From Zea mays (taxonomy: Eukaryota; Streptophyta; Magnoliopsida; Poales; Poaceae): 64,000 nt of DNA. Numbering within the stretch: the stretch's first letter is position 1; every line of letters starts with the position of its first letter. The notes beneath the pieces were generated by a model. The model was not told the origin of the DNA. It worked only from the letters and a program-made list of their open reading frames with translations, and did not search any database. The position numbers and the translations under genes were made by a program. The stretch is taken from positions 1-64,000 of the forward strand of contig NW_023367289.1 of the NCBI RefSeq assembly GCF_902167145.1. Reading direction: 5' to 3'. Below are positions 36,201 to 50,419 of the stretch, one piece after another.

Positions 36201-38800
36201 GATCTATCGCAAGGAAACATATGTGGGGTGAGGTGTACGAGCCTCTGGTCGATGATCAATGGCCACACAACCCCCATTTTGCCAAAAATAGCCATGAATG
36301 ACCATTTTCAATAATACCGAAGGCTAACACGTACGAGTTTTTAACCAAGAAATGGTTTCCACCAGAAATCCAAGAATGTAATCTATGGCAAGGAAACATA
36401 TGTGAGGTGAGGTTTATGAGCCTCTAGTCGATGATAAATGGCCACACAACCCTCATTTTTTATGAAAATAGCCATGAGCGACCATTTTCAATAATACTAG
36501 AGGCTAACACCTACGGATTTTAGACCAAGAAATGGTCTCCACCAGAAATCCAAGAATGTGATCTATGGCAAGGAAACATATGTGGGGTGAGGTGTATGAG
36601 CGTCTGGTCGATGATCAATGGCCACACAACCCCCATTTTTGCCGAAAATAGCCATGAACGACCATTTTCAATAATACCGAAGGCTAACACCTACGGATTT
36701 TTGACCAAGAAATGGTCTCCACCAGAAATCCAAGAATGTGATCTATGGCAAGGAAACATATGTGGGGTGAGGTGTATGAGCCCCTGGTCGACGATCAATG
36801 GCCACACAACCCCCATTTTTTATGAAAATAGCCATGAGCGACCATGAAAATAGCCATGAGCGACCATTTTCAATAATACTAGAGGCTAACACCTACGGAT
36901 TTTAGACCAAGAAATGGTCTCCACCAGAAATCCAAGAATGTGATCTATGGCAAGGAAACATATGTGGGGTGAGGTGTATGAGCGTCTGGTCGATGATCAA
37001 TGGCCACACAACCCCCATTTTTGTCGAAAATAGCAATGAACGACCATTTTCAATAATACCGAAGGCTAACACCTATGGATTTTTGACCAAGAAATGGTCT
37101 CCACCAGAAATCCAAGAATGTGATCTATGGCAAGGAAACATATGTGGGGTGAGGTGTATAAGCCTCTGGTCGATGATCAATGGCCACACAACCCCCATTT
37201 TTGTCGAAAATAGCCATGAACGACCATTTTCAATAATATCGAAGGCTAACACCTACGGATTTTTGACCAAGAAATGGTCTCCACCAGAAATCCAAGAATG
37301 TGATCTACGACAAGGAAACATATGTGGGGTGAGGTGTATGAGCCTCTGGTCGACGATCAATGGCCACACAACCCCCATTTTGCCGAAAATAGCCATGAAT
37401 GACCATTTTCAATAATATCGAAGGCTAACACCTACGGATTTTTGACCAAGAAATGGTCTCCACCAGAAATCCAAGATTGTGATCTACGACAAGGAAACAT
37501 ATGTGGGGTGAGGTGTATGAGCCTCTGGTCGACGATCAATGGCCACACAACCCCCATTTTGCCGAAAATAGCCATGAATGACCATTTTCAATAATACCGA
37601 AGGCTAACACGTACGAGTTTTTAACCAAGAAATGGTTTCCACCAGAAATCCAAGAATGTAATCTATGGCAAGGAAACATATGTGGGGTGAGGTTTATGAG
37701 CCTCTAGTCGATGATAAATGGCCACACAACCCCCATTTTTTATGAAAATAGCCATGAGCGACCTTGAAAATAGCCATGAGCGACCATTTTCAATAATACT
37801 AGAGGCTAACACCTACGGATTTTAGACCAAGAAATGGTCTCCACCAAAAATCCAAGAATGTGATCTATGGCAAGGAAACATATGTGGGGTGAGGTGTATG
37901 AGCGTCTGGTCGATGATCAATGGCCACACAACCCCCATTTTTGTCGAAAATAGCCATGAACGACCATTTTCAATAATACCGAAGGCTAACACCTACGGAT
38001 TTTTGACCAAGAAATGGTCTCCACCAGAAATCCAAGAATGTGATCTATGGCAAGGAAACATATGTGGGGTGAGGTGTATGAGCCTCTGGTCGATGATCAA
38101 TGGCCACACAACCTCCATTTTTGTCGAAAATAGCCATGAACGACCATTTTCAATAATATCGAAGGCTAACACCTACGGATTTTTGACCAAGAAATGGTCT
38201 CCACCAGAAATCCAAGAATGTGATCTACGACAAGGAAACATATGTGGGGTGAGGTGTATGAGCCTCTGGTCGACGATCAATGGCCACACAACCCCCATTT
38301 TGCCGAAAATAGACATGAATGACCATTTTCAATAATATCGAAGGCTTACACCTACGGATTTTTGACCAAGAAATGGTCTCCACCAGAAATCCAAGAATGT
38401 GATCTACGACAAGGAAACATATGTGGGGTGAGGTGTATGAGCCTCTGGTCGACGATCAATGGCCACACAACCCCCATTTTGCCGAAAATAGCCATGAATG
38501 ACCATTTTCAATAATACTGAAGGCTAACACGTACGAGTTTTTAACCAAGAAATGGTTTCCACTAGAAATCCAAGAATGTAATCTATGGCAATGAAACATA
38601 TGTGGGGTGAGGTTTATGAGCCTCTAGTCGATGATAAATGGCCACACAACCCCCATTTTTTATGAAAATAGCCATGAGCGACCATTTTCAATAATACTAG
38701 AGGCTAACACCTACGGATTTTAGACCAAGAAATGGTCTCCACCAGAAATCCAAGAATGTGATCTATGGCAAGGAAACATATGTGGGGTGAGGTGTATGAG
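33264..38800 (-). repeat. Higher-order satellite unit of about 920 bp (five monomers)
   Basis: The variant GAGCGTCTGGTCGATG marks one monomer per unit. It recurs at about 33646, 34566 and 35486, and at 36969 and 37889, each 920 bp apart, with 382-bp steps before 33646 and 36969. One monomer of each unit is the 202-bp type. Adjacent monomers within a unit differ more than the same monomer in neighbouring units, the mark of a higher-order repeat. Confidence 0.75.
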
Positions 38801-38983
38801 CGTCTGGTCGATGATCAATGGCCACACAACCCCCATTTTTGTCGAAAATAGCCATGAACGACCATTTTCAATAATACCGAAGGCTAACACCTACGGATTT
38901 TTTACCAAGAAATGGTCTCCACCAGAAATCCAAGAATGTGATCTATGGCAAGGAAACATATGTGGGGTGAGGTGTATGAGCCT

Positions 38984-41960
38984 CTAGTCGATGATGAATG
39001 GCCACACAACCCCCATTTTTGTCGAAAATAGCCATGAATGACCATTTTCAAAAATACCAAAGGCTAACACGTACGGATTTTTAACCAAGAAATGGTCTCC
39101 ACCAGAAATCCAAGAATGTGATCTATGGCAAGGAAACATATGTGGGGTGAGGTGTACGAGCCTCTGGTCGATGATCAATGGCCACACAACCCCCATTTTG
39201 CCGAAAATAGCCATGAATGACCATTTTCAATAATACCAAAGGCTAACACGTACGAGTTTTTAACCAAGAAATGGTCTCCACTAGAAATCCAAGAATGTGA
39301 TCTATGGCAAGGAAACATATGTGGGGTGAGGTGTATGAGCGTCTGGTCGATGATCAATGGCCACACAACCCCCATTTTTGTCGAAAATAGCCATGAACGA
39401 CCATTTTCAATAATACCGAAGGCTAACACCTACGGATTTTTGACCAAGAAATGGTCTCCACCAGAAATCCAAGAATGTGATCTATGGCAAGGAAACATAT
39501 GTGTAGTGAGGTGTATGAGCCTCTGGTCGATGATCAATGGCCACACAACCCCCATTTTTGTCGAAAATAGCCATGAATGACCATTTACAATAATACCGAA
39601 GGCTAACACCTACGGATTTTTGACCAAGAAATGGTCTCCACCATAAATCCAAGAATGTGATCTATGGCAAGGAAACATATGTGGGGTGAGGTGTATGAGC
39701 CTCTGGTCGACGATCAATGGCCACACAACCCCCATTTTGCCGAAAATAGCCATGAATGACCATTTTCAATAATACCGAAGGCTAACACGTACGAGTTTTT
39801 AACCAAGAAATGGTCTCCACCAGAAATCCAAGAATGTAATCTATGGCAAGGAAACATATGTGGGGTGAGGTTTATGAGCCTCTAGTCGATGATAAATGGC
39901 CACACAACCCCCATTTTTTATGAAAATAGCCATGAGCGACCTTGAGAATAGCCATGAGCGACCATTTTCAATAATACTAGAGGCTAACACCTACGGATTT
40001 TAGACCAAGAAATGGTCTCCACCAGAAATCCAAGAATGTGATCTATGGCAAGGAAACATATGTGGGGTGAGGTGTATGATCATCTGGTCGATGATCAATG
40101 GCCACACAACCCCCATTTTTGTCGAAAATAGCCATGAATGACCATTTTCAATAATACCGAAGGCTAACACCTACGGATTTTTGACCAAGAAATGGTCTCC
40201 ACCAGAAATCCAAGAATGTGATCTATGGCAAGGAAACATATGTGGGGTGAGGTGTATGAGCCTCTAGTCGATGATGAATGGCCACACAACCCCCATTTTT
40301 GTCGAAAATAGCCATGAATCACCATTTTCAAAAATACCAAAGGCTAACACGTACGGATTTTTAACCAAGAAATGGTCTCCACCAGAAATCCAAGAATGTG
40401 ATCTATGGCAAGGAAACATATGTGGGGTGAGGTGTACGAGCCTCTGGTCGATGATCAATGGCCACACAACCCCCATTTTGCCGAAAATAGCCATGAATGA
40501 CCATTTTCAATAATACCGAAGGCTAACACGTACGAGTTTTTAACCAAGAAATGGTCTCCACTAGAAATCCAAGAATGTGATCTATGGCAAGGAAACATAT
40601 GTGGGGTGAGGTGTATGAGCGTCCGGTCGATGATCAATGGCCACACAACCCCCATTTTTGTCGAAAATAGCCATGAACGACCATTTTCAATAATACCGAA
40701 GGCTAACACCTACGGATTTTTGACCAAGAAATGGTCTCCACCAGAAATCCAAGAATTTGATCTATGGCAAGGAAACATATGTGGGGTGAGGTGTATGAGC
40801 CTCTGGTCGACGATCAATGGCCACACAACCCTAATTTTTGTCGAAAATAGCCATGAACGACCATTTTCAATGACACTGAAGGCTAACACCTACGGATTTT
40901 TGACCAAGAAATGGTCTCCACCATAAATCCAAGAATGTGATCTATGGCAAGGAAACATATGTGTAGTGAGGTGTATGAGCCTCTGGTCGATGATCAATGG
41001 CCACACAACCCCCATTTTTGTCGAAAATAGCCATGAATGACCATTTACAATAATACCGAAGGCTAACACCTACGGATTTTTGACCAAGAAATGGTCTCCA
41101 CCAGAAATCCAAGAATGTGATCTATGACAAGGAAACATATGTGGGGTGAGGTGTATGAGCCTCTGGTCGACGATCAATGGCCACACAACCCCCATTTTGC
41201 CGAAAATAGCCATGAATGACCATTTTCAATAATACTGAAGGCTAACACGTACGAGTTTTTAACCAAGAAATGGTCTCCACCAGAAATCCAAGAATGTAAT
41301 CTATGGCAAGGAAACATATGTGGGGTGAGGTTTATGAGCCTCTAGTCGATGATAAATGGCCACACAACCCCCATTTTTTATGAAAATAGCCATGAGCGAC
41401 CTTGAGAATAGCCATGAGCGACCATTTTCAATAATACTAGAGGCTAACACCTACGGATTTTAGACCAAGAAATGGTCTCCACCAGAAATCCAAGAATGTG
41501 ATCTATGGCAAGGAAACATATGTGGGGTGAGGTGTATGAGCATCTGGTCGATGATCAATGGCCACACAACCCCCATTTTTGTCGAAAATAGCCATGAATG
41601 ACCATTTTCAATAATACCGAAGGCTAACACCTACGGATTTTTGACCAAGAAATGGTCTCCACCAGAAATCCAAGAATGTGATCTATGGCAAGGAAACATA
41701 TGTGGGGTGAGGTGTATGAGCCTCTAGTCGATGATAAATGGCCACACAACCCCCATTTTTGTCGAAAATAGCCATGAATGACCATTTTCAAAAATACCAA
41801 AGGCTAACACGTACGGATTTTTGACCAAGAAATGGTCTCCACCAGAAATCCAAGAATGTGATCTATGGCAAGGAAACATATGTGGGGTGAGGTGTACGAG
41901 CCTCTGGTCGATGATCAATGGCCACACAACCCCCATTTTGCCGAAAATAGCCATGAATGA
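38984..41960 (-). repeat. Higher-order satellite units with 1280- and 1460-bp offsets
   Basis: Rare words repeat at fixed distance. CTCCACTAGAAATCC occurs ending near 39290 and 40570, and GATGATGAATGGCC near 38990 and 40270, both 1280 bp apart. CTTGAGAATAGCC occurs at 39941 and 41401, 1460 bp apart. These are seven and eight monomers. Confidence 0.75.
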
Positions 41961-42170
41961 CCATTTTCAATAATACCGAAGGCTAACACGTACGAGTTTT
42001 GAACCAAGAAATGGTTTCCACCAGAAATCCAAGAATGTAATCTATGGCAAGGAAACATATGTGGGGTGAGGTTTATGAGCCTCTGGTCGATGACGAATGG
42101 CCACACAACCCCCATTTTAGTTGAAAATAGCCATGAACGACCATTTTCAATAATACCAAAGGCTAACACC
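40270..42170 (-). repeat. Inverted-repeat arm (mirrors about 47853-49753)
   Basis: Matched landmarks add up to 90023: 40926 with 49097, 40494 with 49529, and 41724 with 48299. The private words CTTGAGAATA at 41401 and TATTCTCAAG at 48613-48622 also pair, and a rare CCAAGAATTTGATC variant is shared near 40750. Confidence 0.8.
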
Positions 42171-45100
42171 TACGGATTTTTGACCAAGAAATGGTCTCCA
42201 CCAGAAATCCAAGAATGTGATCTATGGCAAGGAAACATATGTGGGGTGAGGTGTATGAGCCTCTGGTCGATGATCAATGGCCACACAACCCCCATTTTTG
42301 TCGAAAATAGCCATGAACGACCATTTTCAATAATATCGAAGGCTAACACCTACGGATTTTTGACCAAGAAATGGTCTCCACCAGAAATCCAAGAATGTGA
42401 TCTATGGCAAGAAACATATGTGGGGTGAGGTGTATGAGCCTCTGGTCGACGATCAATGGCCACACAACCCTAATTTTTGTCGAAAATAGCCATGAACGAC
42501 CATTTTCAATAATACCGAAGGCTAACACGTACGAGTTTTTAACCAAGAAATGGTTTCCACCAGAAATCCAAGAATGTAATCTATGGCAAGGAAACATATG
42601 TGGGGTGAGGTGTATGAGCCTCTGGTCGACGATCAATGGCCACACAACCCTAATATTTGTCGAAAATAGCCATGAACGACCATTTTCAATGACACTGAAG
42701 GCTAACACCTACGGATTTTTGACCAAGAAATGGTCTCCACCATAAATCCAAGAATGTAATCTATGGCAAGGAAACATAAGTGGGGTGAGGTTTATGAGCC
42801 TCTGGTCGAAGATCAATGGCCACACAACCCCCATTTTTGTCGAAAATAGCCATGAATGACCATTTACAATAATACCGAAGGCTAACACCTACGGATTTTT
42901 GACCAAGAAATGGTCTCCACCAGAAATCCAAGAATGTGATCTATGGCAAGGAAACATATGTGGGGTGAGGTGTACGAGCCTCTGGTCGATCATCAAAGGC
43001 CACACAACCCCCATTTTTGTCGAAAATAGCCATGAACGACCATTTTCAATGACACTCAAGGCTAACACCTACGGATTTTTGACCAAGAAATGGTCTCCAC
43101 CAGAAATCCAAGAATGTGATCTATGGCAAGGAAACATATGTGGGGTGAGGTGTACGAGCCTCTGGTCGATGATCAATGGCCACACAACCCCCATTTTGCC
43201 GAAAATAGCCATGAACGACCATTTTCAATAATACCGAAGGCTAACACGTACGAGTATTTAACCAAGAAATGGTCTCCACCAGAAATCCAAGAATGTGATC
43301 TATGGCAAGGAAACATATGTGGGGTGAGGTTTATGAGCCTCTAGTCGATGATAAATGGCCACACAACCCCCATTTTTTATGAAAATAGCCATGAGCGACC
43401 TTGAAAATAGCCATGAGCGACCATTTTCAATAATACTAGAGGCTAACACCTACGGATTTTAGGCCAAGAAATGGTCTCCACCAGAAATCCAAGAATGTGA
43501 TCTACGACAAGGAAACATATGTGGGGTGAGGTGTATGAGCCTCTAGTCGACGATCAATGGCCACACAACCCCCATTTTGCCGAAAATAGCCATGAACGAC
43601 CATTTTCAATAATACCGAAGGCTAACACGTACGAGTTTTTGACCAAGAAATGGTCTCCACCAAAAATCCAAGAATGTGATCTGTGGCAAGGAAACATATG
43701 TGGGGTGAGATTTATGAGCCTCTAGTCGATGATAAATGGCCACACAACCCCCATTTTGCCGAAAATAGCCATGAATGACCATTTTCAATAATACCGAAGG
43801 CTAACACCTACGGATTTTTGACCAAGAAATGGTCTCCACCAGAAATCCAAGAATGTGATCTATGGCAAGGAAACATATGTGGGGTGAGGTGTATGAGCCT
43901 TTGGTCGACGATCAATGGCCACACAACCCTAATTTTTGTCGAAAATAGCCATGAACGACCATTTTCAATGACACTGAAGGCTAACACCTACAAATTTTTG
44001 ACCAAGAAATGGTCTCCACCATAAATCCAAGAATGTGATCTATGGCAAGGAAACATATGTGTAGTGAGGTGTATGAGCCTCTGGTCGACGATCAATGGCC
44101 ACACAACCCCCATTTTTGTCGAAAATAGCCATGAATGACCATTTTCAAAAATACCAAAGGCTAACACGTACGGATTTTTGACCAAGAAATGGTATCCACC
44201 AGAAATCCAAGAATGTGATCTATGGCAAGGAAACATATGTGGGGTGAGGTGTATGAGCCTCTGGTCGATGATCAATGGCCACACAACCCCCATTTTTGTC
44301 GAAAATAGCCATGAATGACCATTTACAATAATACCGAAGGCTAACACCTACGGATTTTTGACCAAGAAATGGTCTCCACCAGAAATCCAAGAATGTCATC
44401 TATGGCAAGGAAACATATGTGGGGTGAGGTGTATGAGCCTCTGGTCGATGATCAATGGCCACACAACCCCCATTTTTATCGAAAATAGCCATGAACGACC
44501 ATTTTCAATAATACCGAAGGCTAACACGTACGAGTTTTTGACCAAGAAATGGTCTCCACCAAAAATCCAAGAATGTGATCTATGGCAAGGAAACATATGT
44601 GTAGTGAGGTGTACGAGCCTCTGGTCGATGATCAATGGCCACACAACCCCCATTTTTGTCGAAAATAGCCATGAATGACCATTTTCAATAATACCGAAGG
44701 CTAACACCTACGGATTTTTGACCAAGAAATGGTCTCCACCAGAAATCCAGGAATGTGATCTATAGCAAGGAAACATATGTGGGGTGAGGTGTACGAGCCT
44801 CTGGTCGATGATCAATGGCCACAGAACCCCCATTTTGCCGAAAATAGCCATGAACGACCATTTTCAATAATACCGAAGGCTAAGACGTACGAGTTTTTGA
44901 CCAAGAAATGGTCTCCACCAGAAATCCAAGAATGTGATCTATGGCAAGGAAACATATGTGGGGTGAGGTGTACGAGCCTCTGGTCGATGATCAATGGCCA
45001 CACAACCCCCATTTTGCCGAAAATAGACATGAACGACCATTTTCAATAATACCGAAGGCTAACACGTACCAGTTTTTAACCAAGAAATGGTCTCCACCAG

Positions 45101-47361
45101 AAATCCAAGAATGTGATCTATGGCAAGGAAACATATGTGGGGTGAGGTTTATGAGCCTCTAGTCGATGATTAATGGCCACACAACCCCCATTGTTTATGA
45201 AAATAGCCATGAGCGACCTTGAAAATAGCCATGAGCGACCATTTTCAATAATACAAGAGGCTAACACCTACGGATTTTAGACCAAGAAATGGTCTCCACC
45301 AGAAATCCAAGAATGTGATCTATGGCAAGGAAACATATGTGGGGTGAGGTGTATGAGCGTCTGGTCGATGATCAATGGCCACACAACCCCCATTTTTGTC
45401 GAAAATAGCCATGAACGACCATTTTCAATAATACCGAAGGCTAACACCTACGGATTTTTGACCAAGAAATGGTCTCCACCAGAAATCCAAGAATGTGATC
45501 TATGGCAAGGAAACATATGTGGGGTGAGGTGTATGAGCCTCTGGTCGACGATCAATGGCCACACAACCCTAATTTTTGTCGAAAATAGCCATGAATGACC
45601 ATTTTCAATGACACTGAAGGCTAACACCTACGGATTTTTGACCAAGAAATGGTCTCCACCAGAAATCCAAGAATGTGATCTACGACAAGGAAACATATGT
45701 GGGGTGAGGTGTATGAGCCTCTGGTCGACGATCAATGGCCACACAACCCCCATTTTGCCGAAAATAGCCATGAATGACCATTTTCAATAATATCGAAGGC
45801 TAACACCTACGGATTTTTGACCAAGAAATGGTCTCCACCAGAAATCCAAGAATGTGATCTACGACAAGGAAACATATGTGGGGTGAGGTGTATGAGCCTC
45901 TGGTCGACGATCAATGGCCACACAACCCCCATTTTGCCGAAAATAGCCATGAATGACCATTTTCAATAATACCGAAGGCTAACACGTACGAGTTTTTAAC
46001 CAAGAAATGGTTTCCACCAGAAATCCAAGAATGTAATCTATGGCAAGGAAACATATGTGGGGTGAGGTTTATGAGCCTCTAGTCGATGATAAATGGCCAC
46101 ACAACCCCCATTTTTTTATGAAAATAGCCATGAGCGACCTTGAAAATAGCCATGAGCGACCATTTTCAATAATACTAGAGGCTAACACCTACGGATTTTA
46201 GACCAAGAAATGGTCTCCACCAGAAATCCAAGAATGTGATCTATGGCAAGGAAACATATGTGGGGTGAGGTGTATGAGCGTCTGGTCGATGATCAATGGC
46301 CACACAACCCCCATTTTTGTCGAAAATAGCCATGAACGACCATTTTCAATAATACCGAAGGCTAACACGTACGAGGTTTTAACCAAGAAATGGTTTCCAC
46401 CAGAAATCCAAGAATGTAATCTATGGCAAGGAAACATATGTGGGGTGAGGTGTATGAGCCTCTGGTCGATGATCAATGGCCACACAACCCCCATTTTTGT
46501 CGAAAATAGCCATGAGCGACCATTTTCAATAATACCGAAGGCTAACACCTACGGATTTTAGGCCAAGAAATGGTCTCCACCAGAAATCCAAGAATGTGAT
46601 CTATGGCAAGGAAACATATGTGGGGTGAGGTGTATGAGCCTCTGGTCGATGATCAATGGCCACACAACCCCCATTTTTGTCGAAAATAGCCATGAACGAC
46701 CATTTTCAATAATACCGAAGGCTAACACGTACGAGTTTTTGACCAACAAATGGTCTCCACCAAAAATCCAAGAATGTGATCTATGGCAAGGAAACATATG
46801 TGGGGTGAGATTTATGAGCCTCTAGTCGATGATAAATGGCCACACAACCCCCATTTTTTTATGAAAATAGCCATGAGCGACCATTTTCAATAATACTAGA
46901 GGCTAAGACCTACTGATTTTTGACCAAGAAATGGTCTCCACCAGAAATCCAAGAATGTGATCTATGGCAAGGAAACATATGTGGGGTGAGGTGTATGAGC
47001 CTCTGATCGATGATCAATGGCCACACAACCCCCATTTTGCCGAAAATAGCCATGAATGACCATTTTCAATAATACCGAAGGCTAACACATACGAGTTTTT
47101 AACCAATAAATGGTTTCCACCAGAAATCCAAGAATGTGATCTATGGCAAGGAAACATATGTGGGGTGAGGTGTACGAGCCTCTGGTCGATGATCAATGGC
47201 CACACAACCCCCATTTTTTATGAAAATAGCCATGAGCGACCATTTTCAATAATACTAGAGGCTAAGACCTACGGATTTTAGACCAAGAAATGGTCTCCAC
47301 CAGAAATCCAAGAATCTGATCTATGGCAAGGAAACATATGTGGGGTGAGGTGTATGAGCGT

Positions 47362-47402
47362 CTGGTCGATGATCAATGGTGTGGCCATTGATCATCGACC
47401 AG
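47362..47402 (+). other. Orientation-switch hairpin: 18-bp perfect inverted repeat, 5-nt spacer
   Basis: CTGGTCGATGATCAATGG (47362-47379), then TGTGG, then CCATTGATCATCGACCAG (47385-47402). The R array ends and the F array begins inside this hairpin. It arises because both arms are the same monomer segment in opposite orientation, joined head to head. Confidence 0.9.
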
Positions 47403-47852
47403 AGGCTCATACACCTCACCCCACATATGTTTCCTTGCCATAGATCACATTCTTGGATTTCTGGTGGAGACCATTTCTTGGTCAAAAATCCGTAGGTGTT
47501 AGCCTTCGGTATTATTGTAAATGGTCATTCATGGCTATTTTCGACAAAAATGGGGGTTGTGTGGCCATTGATCATCGACCAGATGCTCATACACCTCACC
47601 CCACATATGTTTCCTTGCCATAGATCACATTCTTGGATTTCTGGTGGAGACCATTTCTTGGTTAAAAACTCGTACGTGTTAGCCTTCGGTATTATTGAAA
47701 ATGGTCGTTCATGGCTATTTTCGGCAAAATGGTGGTTGTGTGGCCATTGATCATCGACTAGAGGCTCGTACACCTCACCCCACATATGTTTCCTTGCCAT
47801 AGATCACATTCTTGGATTTCTGGTGGAGACCATTTCTTGGTTAAAAACTCGT

Positions 47853-49753
47853 ACGTGTTAGCCTTCGGTATTATTGAAAATGGTCGTTCATGGCTATTTT
47901 CGGCAAAATGGGGGTTGTGTGGCCATTCATCATCGACCAGAGGATCATAAACCTCACCCCACATATGTTTCCTTGCCATAGATTACATTCTTGGATTTCT
48001 GGTGGAAACCATTTCTTGGTTAAAAACTCGTACGTGTTAGCCTTCGTTATTATTGAAAATGGTCATTCATGGCTATTTTCGGCAAAATGGGGGTTGTGTG
48101 GCCATTGATCATCGACCAGAGGCTCGTACACCTCACCCCACATATGTTTCCTTGCCATAGATCACATTCTTGGATTTCTGGTGGAGACCATTTCTTGGTC
48201 AAAAATCCGTACGTGTTAGCCTTTGGTATTTTTGAAAATGGTCATTCATGGCTATTTTCGACAAAAATGGGGGTTGTGTGGCCATTGATCATCGACTAGA
48301 GGCTCATACACCTCACCCCACATATGTTTCCTTGCCATAGATCACATTCTTGGATTTCTGGTGGAGACCATTTCTTGGTCAAAAATCCGTAGGTGTTAGC
48401 CTTCGGTATTATTGAAAATGGTCATTCATGGCTATTTTCGACAAAAATGGGGGTTGTGTGGCCATTGATCATCGACCAGATGCTCATACACCTCACCCCA
48501 CATATGTTTCCTTGCCATAGATCACATTCTTGGATTTCTGGTGGAGACCATTTCTTGGTCTAAAATCCGTAGGTGTTAGCCTCTAGTATTATTGAAAATG
48601 GTCGCTCATGGCTATTCTCAAGGTCGCTCATGGCTATTTTCATAAAAAATGGGGGTTGTGTGGCCATTTATCATCGACTAGAGGCTCATAAACCTCACCC
48701 CACATATGTTTCCTTGCCATAGATTACATTCTTGGATTTCTGGTGGAGACCATTTCTTGGTTAAAAACTCGTACGTGTTAGCCTTCGGTATTATTGAAAA
48801 TGGTCATTCATCGCTATTTTCGGCAAAATGGGGGTTGTGTGGCCATTGATCGTCGACCAGAGGCTCATACACCTCACCCCACATATGTTTCCTTGCCATA
48901 GATCACATTCTTGGATTTCTGGTGGAGACCATTTCTTGGTCAAAAATCTGTAGGTGTTAGCCTTCGGTATTATTGTAAATGGTCATTCATGGCTATTTTC
49001 GACAAAAATGGGGGTTGTGTGGCCATTGATCATCGACCAGAGGCTCAGACACCTCACTACACATATGTTTCCTTGCCATAGATCACATTCTTGGATTTAT
49101 GGTGGAGACCATTTCTTGGTCAAAAATCCGTAGGTGTTAGCCTTCAGTGTCATTGAAAATGGTCGTTCATGGCTATTTTCGACAAAAATTAGGGTTGTGT
49201 GGCCATTGATCGTCGACCAGAGGCTCATACACCTCACCCCACATATGTTTCCTTGCCATAGATCAAATTCTTGGATTTCTGGTGGAGACCATTTCTTGGT
49301 CAAAAATCCGTAGGTGTTAGCCTTTGGTATTATTGAAAATGGTCGTTCATGGCTATTTTCGACAAAAATGGGGGTTGTGTGGCCATTGATCATCGACTAG
49401 ACGCTCATACACCTCACCCCACATATGTTTCCTTGCCATAGATCACATTCTTGGATTTCTAGTGGAGACCATTTCTTGGTTAAAAACTCGTACGTGTTAG
49501 CCTTCGGTATTATTGAAAATGGTCATTCATGGCTATTTTCGGCAAAATAGGGGTTGTGTGGCCATTGATCATCGACCAGAGGCTCGTACACCTCACCCCA
49601 CATATGTTTCCTTGCCATAGATCACATTCTTGGATTTCTGGTGGAGACCATTTCTTGGTTAAAAATCCGTACGTGTTAGCCTTTGGTATTTTTGAAAATG
49701 GTCATTCATGGCTATTTTCGACAAAAATGGGGGTTGTGTGGCCATTGATCATC
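47853..49753 (+). repeat. Inverted-repeat arm (mirrors about 40270-42170)
   Basis: Reverse complement of the block D arm, including rare single-monomer variants. The stretch between the arms, about 42.2-47.85 kb, contains the orientation switch at 47379/47380 far from its middle. Sequence has therefore been lost from, or added to, one side since the inversion. Confidence 0.8.
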
Positions 49754-50419
49754 GACTAGAGGCTCATACACCTCACCCCACATATGTTTCCTTGCCATAT
49801 ATCACATTCTTGGATTTCTGGTGGAGACCATTTCTTGGTCAAAAATCCGTAGGTGTTAGCCTTCGGTATTATTGAAAATGGTCGTTCATGGCTATTTTCG
49901 ACAAAAATGGGGGTTGTGTTGCCATTGATCATCGACCAGACGCTCATACACCTCACCCCACATATGTTTCCTTGCCATAGATCACATTCTTGGATTTCTG
50001 GTGGAGACCATTTCTTGGTCTAAAATCCGTAGGTGTTAGCCTCTAGTATTATTGAAAATGGTCGCTCATGGCTATTTTCAAGGTCGCTCATGGCTATTTT
50101 CATAAAAAATGGGGGTTGTGTGGCCATTTATTATCGATTAGAGGCTCATAAACCTCACCCCACATATGTTTCATTGCCATAGATTACATTCCTGGATTTC
50201 TAGTGGAAACCATTTCTTGGTTAAAAACTCGTACTTGTTAGCCTTCGGTATTATTGAAAATGGTCATTCATGGCTATTTTTGGCAAAATGGGGGTTGTGT
50301 GGCCATTGATCGTCAACCAGAGGCTCATACACCTCACCCCACATATGTTTCCTTGTCGTAGATCACATTCTTGGATTTCTGGTGGAGACCATTTCTTGGT
50401 CAAAAATCCGTAGGTGTTA

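Larger units (their letters stand above)
32186..47379 (-). repeat. Knob180 satellite array, block D, part right of the retroelement (R)
   Basis: The interrupted monomer resumes at the second target-site copy, CCCCATTTTGCCGAAAATAG, and the R array runs for about 84 monomers to 47379. From about 33.2 to 38.8 kb a five-monomer unit of about 920 bp repeats (start marks 33646, 34566, 35486, and 36969, 37889). From 39 to 42 kb two other offsets, 1280 and 1460 bp, are visible. No non-satellite sequence was seen. Confidence 0.95.

Noticed and set aside
42404..42428. Frameshift by a missing G (GGCAAGAAACATATG) as a gene break
   Set aside because: A one-base deletion in a satellite monomer. There is no gene here to break.
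32352..47214. Frames of 100-150 codons in block D, some shared between distant places
   Set aside because: Shared because the higher-order units are copies of each other. The monomer is 180 bp, divisible by three, so a stop-free frame extends through several monomers by default.
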